This document shows positions 54,211-64,000 of a stretch of 64,000 bases of DNA, piece after piece. Origin of the DNA: Folioceros fuciformis (Eukaryota > Anthocerotophyta > Anthocerotopsida > Anthocerotales); assembly GCA_049999805.1 (NCBI GenBank), contig JBNGIO010005827.1:1-64000 (forward strand), read 5' to 3'. The translations under genes were made by a program, and so were the position numbers. The first letter of the stretch is position 1. Every line of letters starts with the position of its first letter. The notes beneath the pieces are model-generated. The model was not told the origin of the DNA. It made no database searches and saw nothing but the letters and a program-made list of their open reading frames with translations.

Positions 54211-55290
54211 TTGTTTCAAACACCTGACCAGACAGCCTCTCCACAGTCCAGTACATCTCCCCCTCCCTCTTACCTTGTACATTTAGCACAGCTAGCACAC
54301 GCTGCACAGAGTGCACAGTCAACAAGCAACGAGCGAATAGCTCAAGCCACAAGGGCTGCACTAGCCGCGCACGTAGTGAACACCATGGCTAAGCAACCTG
54401 TCACAAATAACACAACCATCAATAATTTGAAAATAGATTTTAAGGAAAAAGATAGGTTCAACGGATCCCAATTTGACATTTGGGCTCTCCGGGTCCAAAC
54501 AATCCTAAAAGAAAATGACCTGTGGGATGTGGTTACTGGCACCACTCCCAAACCAGCTGCCACAGCTCCTCGGGCAAAACGAGATGCATGGGCGAAAATG
54601 GATCTCCGAGCTTTGGCAGTTATCCAGTCTGCACTGGATGGTTTAATGATGCATCACACTCACGATGCTCAATCCACGAAGGATGTTTGGGACTCCTTGT
54701 CCCAAATCTACAGAGTATCAAATGGTTCGTCCGTGGTTAGTGCTACTCGAGCTTTTTACAATTGCAAGATGAAAGAACATGAATCTGTGGAGCAACATGT
54801 TCAAAAGTTTCGAATGCTACATTCGAAGCTTACCTCCAGCGGCACAAGGACTACTGAGATGCAGGCAGCAATCGCACTCTTGCTGTCCCTACCTGAGAGC
54901 TACAGGACGTTCGTTAGTAATCACAGCTCAAACTTGAGGAATGTGGCGCAAGCCACACCAGCAGGCCAAGTACCTGCAGTAAAATTATCAGACCTTATTG
55001 GAGCACTTCTCGAGGAGGAGTCCACAAGGCATGCCAGCAGGGGCATTTCATCCTCCAGAGGAGAGTCGTCGAACAAAGCCCTCTTTTCAAATAGAGGTCC
55101 AAAATGGCAGCAACCTTGCCAGTCATGGCAACCACAGAGCGGTGGTACACATGCAAGCAACAAGCAACGTCCTGCCTCATCTCCAGCGAAGAAAAAGGGC
55201 CAGTGCAACTGGTGCCTTATACCTGGCCACTGGGAGTCCGAATGCCGAAAAAAAGAAAGCAGGAGAGCCACAGCGTACAGCTCCCCCTGA
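54211..55290 (+). pseudogene. Copia gag (UBN2-type) with zinc knuckle
   Basis: One open frame of 359 codons; the gag start is probably the ATG at about 54385 (MAKQPVTNN). It carries a plant copia gag core (FNGSQFDIWALRVQTIL...LWDVV, LMMHHTHDAQSTKDVWDSL). It also has a CX2CX4HX4C knuckle (CNWCLIPGHWESEC) near 55205. The frame stops shortly after the knuckle, where protease continues in another frame, so the polyprotein is interrupted here. Confidence 0.88.
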
Positions 55291-58200
55291 AACCAATGTG
55301 GTACAGAAACAACCCAACACCCTGTTAGCTGTGTACATGGTCTCTACCCCTCTGTACAAGCAGGCATGGTATCTGGACTCTGGCGCATCCTCGCATATCT
55401 GTCACACTCTCTCTGCCTTCTCTGAGTATAGGAAGGTCCTAGAGGGTAGGTCGTGTTACTAGGGGATGACAGAGGTCTGCCTCTCAAAGGTATTGGAAAC
55501 GTTCTAGTGGTCCTTAGCAATGGCAGCACCCTGGATCTTCTCGATGTCCTGCATGTGCCAGCAATGGTAAAGAACTTGGTCTTAGTCTACCTTTTAGACT
55601 CCCAGCACCAATTAAAAATCATCTTTACCAAAGGACAATGCAATATTGTCGATTCACATTCACAAAATTCAGTGGTAGCAGTAGGCACACCTATCCACAA
55701 CCTGTACTAGCTGGATATCTCTTACAAGCTTGGCAAGCCCTCTGTCAACTTGACTCAAGAGCAACAGGCAGAACGGGACACCATGCTCTGGCACTGCCGC
55801 CTAGGGCATGTCAACTTTGACAAACTCAAAACCATGGTGGCCAGCAATACCTTGTATCGTGAGAAGTTCATGATCAAATTTGCCGAGAAGCAATTCTGTG
55901 AAGCTTGCGTTTTTGGCAAGCACCATCGAGCTCCCTATAAGGACAAACATCCAACCCGAGACAACAAGCTTCTGGAGTTAGTGCACTCAGACCTCTGTGG
56001 CCCGATGTCTACAGCTTCTTTTGGAGGTGCACGATATATACTGCCATTCATCGATGACTGGAGCAGGTACATCGTAGTTTACCTGATACGGGAGAAGAGT
56101 CAAACCTCTGACTGTTTTCAAGGATACGTTGCATTTGCCCAACGCCAAACCGGTGAGCTGATCAAGACCTTGCGAAGTGATAATGGTGGAGAATACTGCT
56201 CCAATGCCTTCAAAGAATTCTGCCAGAACAGGGCATTGCTAGGCAGTATACTACTCTCCACACCTCTGCACAAAATTCAGTCGCTGAGGTGAGTAACAGA
56301 CACATCCAGGAACAAGCAAAAGCCATGATGCATCAAGCACGCTTGTCAAAAGGATACTGGGGAGAGGCAGTTGCAAGTGCTGCTTACATCCGTAACAGGC
56401 TCCCCACCAGTGTGTTTCTTGGAGCAACCCCATATGATCGATGGACCAATTCCAAGCCTCGTATCAACCATCTTCGGCTATTCGGCTCACTTGCGTATGC
56501 TCATTTATCTGAAGACCAGAGGGTAAAAATGGACTACAAGGCTCGGAAGTACGTGTTTGTCGGATATAATGAGGGCATAAAAGGATATAAGTTACTTGAT
56601 CCTGACACAAGGACCACGACACACTCTAGGAGTGTTGTTTTCAACGAGCTTTTCCTGCTCACTGCCCAAAGCCAGCAGCCAGCTATAGCCGACCAGGCTT
56701 CGTCCTGCTCCTAATACGACGATGGTGATGACACGTCAACCTCAGTCTAGTTGCACAGCTCCTCACACACAGATCCCTTTGCTGTTCAGGCACCTGTCGA
56801 CATTTCAGTTAGCATCTTCCCAGATGATGAAACTGCAGACAGTGATGAGCACGAGGATGAGGGTGCACATGAGGATGCAATAGCTGAAAGCCAGCTGGAC
56901 ATACCTGAGCCAAGCATACCTGAAACTGCTGCAGCCCCTGAATCTGTTGTGCAGCCTCGGCGTGGAATAGACCTTGGCACACGTAGACACACTTCTTCGC
57001 CCTCTGAGTGGACTAATCCCCCACTAACCTACAACACCTTTCTGGTGCAAGAAGACTCCAGTCTAGACAGCTTAGGGGAACCACTGTCCTACAAAGAAGC
57101 CATCTCTGGCCCAGAAGCTGCTAAGTGGGAGGAGGCTATTGCATCAGAATATTAGTCCCTAATTGATAACGGTACGTGGGAGTTAGCTGACCTACCACCT
57201 GGCAGGAAACCTGTTACCTGCAAATGGGTATTTAAAAAGAAGTTGGCAGCAGATGGCAGTGTTGCACGCTGTAAGGCACGACTTGTTGCCAAAGGTTTCA
57301 GTCAGGTCAAAGGCCTGGATTACACAGAAACTTTCTCTCCGATTGTAAGGGCCACATCCATTCGGGCACTATTTGCCCTGGCAGCACAGTATGACTATGT
57401 CATGGAGCACATGGACGTCAAAACTGCTTTCCTCAACGGAACCCTGGATGAAACCATACACATGTGTCAGCCTGAGGGGTTCATAGACAAAACATACACT
57501 AATAAAGCATGTAGGCTGATTAAGACAATATATGGGTTGAAATAATCTCCCTGTGCCTGGTACTACCGAATAGACACTTACTTGAAGAAGTCTGGATTTC
57601 TGCAAAGTGAGGCAGATACAAATGTATACAAACTGGTGGAGCGAGATGGCATAGTATTTTTAGCATCGTATGTCGACGACGCAGTGCTCATCTCCAGCAA
57701 TCCCAAGCTCACAGCCAAGGTTAAGTCCATCCTTACCTCAGAGTGTTCGATGTCAGACTTAGGCAAATTAACTTGGTTCCTAGGCGTCGAAATCCAACAG
57801 AACCTGGCAACACACACAGTGTTCATTCACCAGGCACAATACGTTAGTCGGGTCCTGGCCAGGTTCAGGATGTCAAAATGCAAACCAGCCTCAACTCCTA
57901 TGGCTGTTGGAGAAAAATTGAGTATGGATCAGTCTCCCAAAACCGAACTGGAATGGCAACAGATGGAGAAGGTACCCTACCGTTCAGCAATGTGCTCCTT
58001 GATTTATTGCAGAAATTGGACTTGTCCAGATTTGTCCTATGCAGTGGAAGCTACTGCCCAGTTCCTGACTTGCTATGGACCTGCGCATTGGACATGCGTG
58101 CAACGAATCATGAGGTACCTAAAGGGAACGTCCAAACTTGGACTGCTGTACAAACAACATCCTAAAAATCTGCTACTTACATGCTTCTGCGACGCCGACT

Positions 58201-58661
58201 GGGCCACTGATGCTGACACCCGCAAATCAATCTCTGCCAACTGCCTCCTCCTTGGAACAAGTGAGTATGATGCCACAGTTATCTCGTGGTACAGCAAAAA
58301 GCAGCAGGTCGTTGCCCTGTCATCCACCGAAGCGGAGTATGCTGCAACAGCCACAGCAGCTCAGGACATCGTGTACACGAGAGAACTGCTAACTTCACGT
58401 GGTGAAAGTCAAACCGCACCTACCCTTCTCTTGTGTGACAACCAATCGGCAATAGCCCTGGCTCAGAACCCGGTGATGCATGCCAGGACTAAGCATGTTG
58501 AGATTAAACATCATTTTATTCGTCAGGTCATTAGCAATGGGCAAGCTAGCCTGCAGTATGTTCCTACCAACAGCAACGTGTCGGACATCCTAACAAAAGC
58601 TCTAGCCAAAGACAGGCATGACAGGTTTTGTAAGGCTATGGGCATGTCCGAGGGTGTCTAA
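55291..58661 (+). pseudogene. Copia pol remnants: protease, integrase, reverse transcriptase, RNase H
   Basis: Protease (DSGASSH near 55377) is in frame 2 and stops at about 55460. The integrase pre-domain (HCRLGHVNFDKL) and core (VHSDLCGPM, FIDDWSRY, LRSDNGGEY) lie in frame 1, with a stop at about 55708. After about 56250 the reading moves to frame 3, which stays to the end. That frame holds reverse transcriptase (ETFSPIVRATSIRALFA, KTAFLNGTL, the YVDD box near 57670) and RNase H (CDADWA, STEAEY, LCDNQSAIALAQNP). It has stops at about 56712, 57153 and 57543. These breaks make it inactive. Confidence 0.92.
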
Positions 58662-58936
58662 GTCTGCACAAACTCCCACGTCAGCACAGTGCTTGCATAA
58701 AGATTCATGCAGGTCTTCAGACTTCAAGACTTCAGCTGTTCTTGAACTTGCGAGTTGGCATTACCGTGGAGCATGTGTGCCAAGGTTCTGTACAGGGAGC
58801 ACGAGTGTCAGCTGCAGAAAGGACTGTCAAAGAACACCAGCAGTGGGAGCCAGATCCCAGTTGGAGACTCACCATAGCGGATGATAAGACTAAAGCATGA
58901 AACTGAGAAGTAATCCAAGCTCTGCTTAAGTGGGAG

Positions 58937-59188
58937 TGTGGAAGTTAATTAGGTTTAATTAACTTAAATAGGCAGGTTTTAGATTAATTATTAATTAGGC
59001 ACCCGAATCGTTAAATGATATGAAGTGCCACCACGTTTCATACGGTTGTGACTCTAGACTAACCGTCACATTCCTCGCTTTGTGAACAGGCACGAGCACG
59101 CCTTAAGAGGCCAAGGTCACGGCCAATAAATTATCCTTCCTTTTTCGTGTTCTAATCTCTCTCTCTCTCGATCCTTCGACTATCTTTA
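58937..59188 (+). repeat. 3' LTR of the copia element
   Basis: 252 bp, pairs with 52901-53150. It is preceded by a short polypurine tract and ends ctatcttta, then the flanking cggcc. Confidence 0.92.
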
Positions 59189-60227
59189 CGGCCATAATGG
59201 CTTCAACATCAGTGAACATCATTGGATATGCATCCCATTCTCCTGCTCCACGCCTTCCATGCACCCAATCACGAAAGTTGGGTGGTTGAATCCTAGCCCT
59301 CACATGACAGATGTCCGCCTCGTACATTTGTAGGAACGGCTGCATAACGTCGATATTGGACAACACATAGTTGGGTATTTACACACGTTCTGTATCGGTG
59401 AGTGTGCAGGTCATGCCTATGCCTTTGGACTCTTCGTGGACTTGTTGTCTTGCATTGTCCCACACATGGCATGTGTTCGCATAATTGTGTCGAAGGAAAG
59501 CCTTCGCAAATTTTATGCACTCGGCTTGCATGTACGCTTTAGCCATGCTGCCCTCCGGCTTCGCCCATTGCCAAATGGTTTGCTTTAGCCTGCCCAAAAA
59601 TCGTTTGACCGGGTACATCCACATACAGTGAAGATGTCCGAGTGCTGCAACCTTTTCAACCAAGTGTATCACCAAGTGGGTTGAAATGTCCAATAGCTTG
59701 GGCGGGAATTGTTCCTCTATGATACACATAACTCTAACGCATTCCACTCACAAGGCATCAATTTCAACGACGGGAATCTTGCGTTGGTATACCCACCTAT
59801 ACATGCGAGTCAATCCAACGATTGCCTTATACACTTCCGGATGAATGCGATCTCGAAGGACAATTGGGAAGCGAACCTGCATCAAGATGTGCCAATCGTG
59901 GCTCTTTAATGAGACAAACTTCCCCTTTGACAACTTGGAAGCTATGTTAGATGCAAACTTGTGGGCAGCCGTATGCTCTGCATCTTGCCCACTACTACAA
60001 GATCGAAGTCCGGGCAAGAGAGCACATATTGCGCAAGAGGATATACTTCTTTTTCATGGTCTTGCCACAACCACGGCTTCCCACCATGGTTTTCCATGTC
60101 CACCCGCGTTGCGAAGTCATCTCGCTCCTCGGTCAAGGTATACCAGATGGCCTCAACATTATTCCTTTCCAAGTGCATGACATCCTTTAGAGCCCGCATC
60201 AACAAATGTTGCCAATATGGCAAATAG
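59189..60227 (-). pseudogene. CACTA/En-Spm TNP2-type transposase fragment (DUF4218 region)
   Basis: Minus-strand reading gives DVMHLERNNVEAIWYTL, SLKSHDWHILMQ, PPKLLDISTHLVIHLVEKV, CMWMYPVKRFLGRLK and PEGSMAKAYMQAECIKF. These are the order and motifs of the TNP2 C-terminal part (DUF4218) of plant CACTA transposases. There are in-frame stops at about 59748-59750 and just below 59379, and a frame change near 59960-60010. The frame runs up to the 3' LTR boundary. The missing C-terminal DUF4216 part is at 52421-52762. Confidence 0.85.
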
Positions 60228-61829
60228 TAAAACCATAATTGTGGAGTGAAATTCTATGTATAGGGACACAATGAGGCTCACATTTACCCACTATGTCGTT
60301 ATAGTCCTAGGATTCGATCCCAAGGGAATGGTTTGCGTTAAGTTGTTCTAAATTTACAACTTCTACACTCTCTACAGTCAATTCCTACGCGGACGTACTC
60401 CACCACCATGCCTTACTTCACCACCATCGTCCTGGCTCCACCACCATAGAGAGTTCCGCCGCCATGGTGGGACCCACACCCTTTGCGCATATGCGAGTCG
60501 CGGCGCCCCGAGGATGTTGAGTTTCTGGCCACGCCTGTGAAGGAGCTATGGCATGTGCAGACTAATTCTCACGCACACCAAGCCACACTCGCATTACTCT
60601 ACAATCAGATCACATTGGTAGGTGCAGATTAAGGCCAACCACACCTCGGTGCTGCACTACATCACTGATTCTCATTGATTTCCCCACTCAATCTATCAGC
60701 AATCTTTCTCAGCACTTCTCAATTTCACCCACACACACTTCTCACACACCAAATCTCCACTCAATCCTCCTCCTTGAGCCACACAGTTTCCTCCTTGAGC
60801 CACACAAACTCCTTCTTGAGCCACACAAACTCCTTCTTGAGCCACATAGACTCCTCCTTGAGCCACACAAACTCCTCACAAAGATTGAGCACAATCTGGT
60901 TAGATAACAAAGTAAGGAAGGGAAAAATCGCAGCCGGTTTGCTCTCAAGAGTTTTGCAAAACACATGCCCCCTCTTGGCTTTCTAGGGGTTTCGTGAAAC
61001 TCGCGTTCCAACCCTGACCTTCTACAGAAATTTCTCTTCCTCATAGGTGTAGAACACCCCTTCCACTAGCCACACCAGTCGCGAAGCTAGTCACACAACT
61101 CTCGACCACCCCAAGGATCTTCTTGGTCCTCTTGTGACGAGGAGACAGTATGCCAAATTAGGCCTCCATCAATTGGATGTCTCTAACCCACAGCACACAA
61201 ATTCAACACATGAAAGTTCACACCTGAAATTATCTGGTGGGAGGAACGTAGCCCTACCCCTTTATACATCTGGCCTTGGAGCACCATTACTGCCACAGCC
61301 TTTCAGAATCTTAAGAAATAATTAAAGGTTCCTAGCACGCTTTTATAGTCAACACTACTTGATTCAGAATTCATGAGTTAATTATCCTATAATAAAAATC
61401 TGACCTAGTGTTTCCTAGACTACCGTACTCGTCTCCGTTGTCGCTATCTCGTCCTTTGCTCTCTTGGAATCCCTTTGGCCCTTCTGCCCCGATGCTAATC
61501 CGAGAAATCTTCCTATAATACCTCCACTTCACTTCCACTATCCACCGCTCTCTCCTCTCTCCTAGGGCTTCTCCTTGGTTCTTCATCACTAGACAACCAC
61601 ACTGTGTGGTTTTCTACCCAAGCCCCACTTCCTCTTCTGTCATCTCCTATATTCTCACCTATGAAGGGTACGCTCCAGCACACATTCGCAAGAACCAGTG
61701 GTAACAGCCTGTGGCTGTTAAAAGGCGCGGCCAATAGCTCTTGCCCCCTCCCACTCCTCCTGTTGACAGTGCTAGGGCGGCTGCCTTCTACATTCTAGGG
61801 GTGTTGCATGCTCCTCTGTCATAATCTCG
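60228..61829. other. Repeat-like region right of the CACTA fragment
   Basis: No gene is recognised. It contains the sequence shared with 16.59 kb (near 60305-60360), a 21-bp tandem array (60771-60875) and a CT-rich part (61430-61800). It may be transposon flank or an LTR-like repeat. Confidence 0.4.
60771..60875. repeat. Five 21-bp tandem repeats
   Basis: 'ttgagccacac' recurs at 60774, 60795, 60816, 60837 and 60858, exactly 21 bp apart. Because 21 is divisible by 3 the array is open in several frames, which explains the repetitive Cys-Gly-Ser-Arg frame on the minus strand. Confidence 0.95.
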
Positions 61830-62969
61830 TCAGTGGTTGGCACCCCTACCCCCATTCCTCCTTCTGCCACGATTGTTGGCAACTACTCTAGTTTCGAGCT
61901 CGGCAACCATGGTCGATTCCACCACGGCTGCAGCTTCAACCACTGTAGTGGTGGAAACTTTCCGCTTCTTCAACCTTCGTGCCTCACTCTTGACTCTGGC
62001 TCTGACCTCATCCTGCTCTCTTTTATACCTCTTGGCTAACTTTTTAAATTTCTCCAATGTGGCCATTGGCTCTTGGGCTCGGAATATCTCATTTTGAAGC
62101 TCTTCGATGGTGGCATGGGTCAACTTCATCTGATTCACCAAAGCTTCATGTTGCTTCGCCATCACCTCCAACTCTCCTTGCACTTTACCCAATAATTCCT
62201 CGCTTGCCCACTTGCGTTCCTTGGCCACTTTGTTTTTGCCTTCAACCTCCTCCAACCTGGCCTTCAGTAGATTCTCTTGTTGCCCTTGCATGCTGAGCCA
62301 TGTGAGTGCCATGACGGCCTAGTTGAGGAGGTCTGCCTATGTCTGAGCCATGGCAGTGGTTAGTCCCTGTAAATCCTGGAACGGGGTGGCCCCTACGTCC
62401 ATCCTTTTCCACAACCACTCCTTCACGCGAGCCGCGCTCCCTGTTTCTACTCTTGTTGGAACGCTTAAAGACGTGGTCCCGAAAACATTCTTCCACTCCT
62501 TGGGAGCCTCCTCCGTCTGCGCTAGCCCTCCAGCCCCAACTACTCACTCATTAACCCTTGGCACTTCATTTTTCAGCCCTTGATTGAGGTCAGTCTGCTT
62601 TTCTTCTAGCTCCTCTCATGCTCTAGTGGTCACCCTAGACCTGGTGACTCAGGGAGGGGTTGCTGCTCCCTGCTCACTTGTTATGGCTTTCCCCTTCTTT
62701 GCCACCTTTCGTCTTATTGTTCGGCCCTTCCTCTTTCTGGTCATCACGACCTCCCCCTTAGAATCTCTTGGAGGCTCGGGTTCCCAGATACTGGAGTCCA
62801 TGACCGCCACAAAGTCGCGAGAGGGGCTAGAAAAGGGGAAAGGATAGGCTACCCCCGCCACAGCGCTGAAAGATAATGGGTGAGGGATTAAGAAGACCAT
62901 AGTTGGGGTAGGAGGGTTAGAGCCGGTGGAGGGGAATTTTGAGGGGTGGGAGGCCATCTTCGGGGCCAC
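61830..62969 (-). pseudogene. Unknown coiled-coil repeat ORF, copy A
   Basis: A 160-codon minus frame at 61830-62312 is a highly charged coiled coil (for example LKARLEEVEGKNKVAKERK, THATIEELQNEI, TLEKFKKLAKRYKRE) followed by a Val/Thr-rich linker and an RGRRRNGGRG tail. Upstream on the same strand, related sequence includes VKEWLWKRM near 62420 and a basic MTRKRKGRTIRRK stretch near 62740, with interrupting stops. The nearby plus-strand copy B has clear similarity. It is likely the gag-like or first ORF of an unclassified transposable element; the function is unknown. Confidence 0.5.
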
Positions 62970-62984
62970 TCCCTTGAATTGACC

Positions 62985-63554
62985 AACAGGGGTGGAAGCG
63001 GAGGACGTACCCCAAGTGAAGGAGTGGCTTTGGAGAAGAATGGTGACAAGAGCAACGCCAATCGGTGATTTGCAAGGACTGGCTCAGCCATGGCCCAGAC
63101 CCAGACAGATCTGCTCAATGAGGCCGCCGTGGCGCTCACATGGCTTAGCATGCAAGGATAGCAGGAGCAGGTGCTAAAGGAAAAGTTTGAGGAGGTCGAA
63201 GGAAGGAATAAGGTAGTGGAGGATCAAAGGCGGGCGAGTGACGAGCTACTGGGCAAGGCACAAAAGGAATTGAAGGTACTGACAAATCAACAGGAAGCGC
63301 TGGTAAATCAGGTGAAAACAACCCATGCCACAATTGAAGAGCTCAAGAACGAAATCTCCTGGACTCAGGAGCTAGTGGCAACCCTGGAGAAATTCAAAAG
63401 GTTAGTCGAGAAGTACAAGAGGGACCGGGATGAGGCAAGAGCCAAGGTCGCGAGTGAGGTAGGGAAGTCAAAGAAAGGGAAAGGTTCCACTACCGTAGTG
63501 GCTGAAGGCACAACCGTGGTGGAACCGAGCACGGTTGCTGGACATGGAACCTAA
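62985..63554 (+). pseudogene. Unknown coiled-coil repeat ORF, copy B
   Basis: This plus-strand copy aligns with copy A from VKEWLWRRM (about 63018) through ALTWLSMQG, an in-frame TAG at about 63157, then a 127-codon coiled coil (LLGKAQKELKVLTNQQEALVNQ, TTHATIEELKNEIS, TLEKFKRLVEKYKRDRDE) and a Val/Thr-rich end. By eye the nucleotide identity with copy A is roughly 70-75%. The copies face each other in inverted orientation. Confidence 0.55.
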
Positions 63555-64000
63555 GTGGCTGAACCAGCAATTGTGGCTGAAGGAGGAACGTATGATAGTA
63601 GGTCTAGTTAACTCTAGAACAGCCTTATCCTGGTTAGTTAATTAGGGTTAGGGCCATCTCACTAGGCACCATCTAAATAGTCACATGGTTACGACACGAC
63701 TGTTGGACATGACGGTTGGGTACACTCTAGGTTCGCCACGGGCGTCCCTCCCCATAATTGTTCAGTCTACTCCATTCCTTGTTCATCTCTTCCGATCACA
63801 CTACCGCTGCACGGTTTGGTTTACTGAATGAACGGGGGTAGTGGAACTGGCTATCGATGAACCTATGGTAGAGGAGTAGGGAACACCCTTGGAATGCAAG
63901 AGGTAGCCACCCCAGGACTGCCAATGGGGGGCGTGGGTAAGGATCTCTCCAGTAGGGGGCCCCATTGTGATATGACGTAGGGATGAAGATACCCATGTCC
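63555..64000. other. Right end of window, LTR-like sequence
   Basis: Non-coding. Around 63635-63730 the order of short words (gttaattaggg, aggcacca, gtcacatgg, gacggttggg, cactctagg) loosely resembles the copia LTR at 52901, but I cannot show real homology by eye. Confidence 0.3.

Larger units (their letters stand above)
52901..59188 (+). mobile_element. Ty1/copia LTR retrotransposon, full-length but decayed, inserted in a CACTA relic
   Basis: A 6,288-bp element with two LTRs (52901-53150 and 58937-59188) differing by about 12 substitutions and one 2-bp indel, roughly 95% identical. The initiator-Met primer-binding site tggtatcagagc directly follows the 5' LTR. A purine-rich tract (aagtgggag) precedes the 3' LTR. 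Domains in order are gag with a zinc knuckle, protease, integrase, reverse transcriptase and RNase H, the copia order. The coding region is broken by frame changes and at least five in-frame stops, so it cannot be autonomous. Flanking pentamers ctgcc and cggcc are a possible 5-bp target duplication with one difference. Confidence 0.95.

Overview
This window is nuclear DNA from a green plant of the streptophyte lineage. It carries a thylakoid-lumen protein, a plant-type PPR protein, a GIL1/IRKI-family (DUF641) protein, a JMJ17-type KDM5 demethylase and plant mitochondrial ATP synthase subunit f. The retroelements are land-plant-like: a Ty1/copia element with an initiator-Met tRNA primer site and a CACTA/En-Spm relic. 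Genes are split by many short introns, mostly 75-160 bp, GT-AG with one GC-AG. This fits a lineage with compact genes (for example a lycophyte or hornwort), but I cannot name the species. Two assembly gaps (100 N and 10 N) are present.

Layout. 1-3.3 kb: the 3' end of an unknown gene, then a divergent pair (ATP synthase subunit f, PPR protein). 3.9-6.2 kb: LST8 on the minus strand. 8.2-12.7 kb: a divergent pair of plastid-type tRNase Z and CTNNBL1. 12.7-21.5 kb: AT-rich, gene-poor repetitive DNA with both gaps, several tandem repeats and a perfect 34-bp inverted repeat. 21.5-24.1 kb: a GIL1/IRKI-like gene with a GC-rich upstream region that contains a tRNA-like A/B box. 27.4-39.2 kb: a dense gene island with thylakoid lumenal 17.4 kDa protein and RPB8 (divergent), RFC1, an alpha/beta hydrolase, and Vma12/TMEM199-like and proteasome alpha7 (divergent). 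39.8-49.9 kb: one 34-exon KDM5/JMJ17 gene. 50-64 kb: a nest of mobile elements, with a decayed copia element inside a broken CACTA transposase, followed by inverted copies of an unknown coiled-coil repeat ORF.

Most of the genes are single-gene housekeeping functions: TORC1, spliceosome/NTC, tRNA 3' processing, Pol I/II/III, the clamp loader, the proteasome, V-ATPase assembly, chromatin demethylation and photosynthetic lumen. They do not form one pathway. What they share is arrangement: four head-to-head pairs separated by only about 180-290 bp between start codons, and tail-to-tail pairs as close as 109 bp. I resolved exon structures by hand from splice signals, reading frame and remembered family conservation. 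Ten protein-coding genes close to complete multi-exon frames and one is a single exon.

The most notable observations are an RFC1 that seems to have lost its BRCT domain, an extra open frame or frames upstream of gag in the copia element, the copia-in-CACTA nesting, the inverted pair of unknown coiled-coil ORFs, and the perfect hairpin near 17.87 kb. I did not find an obviously new multi-gene system.
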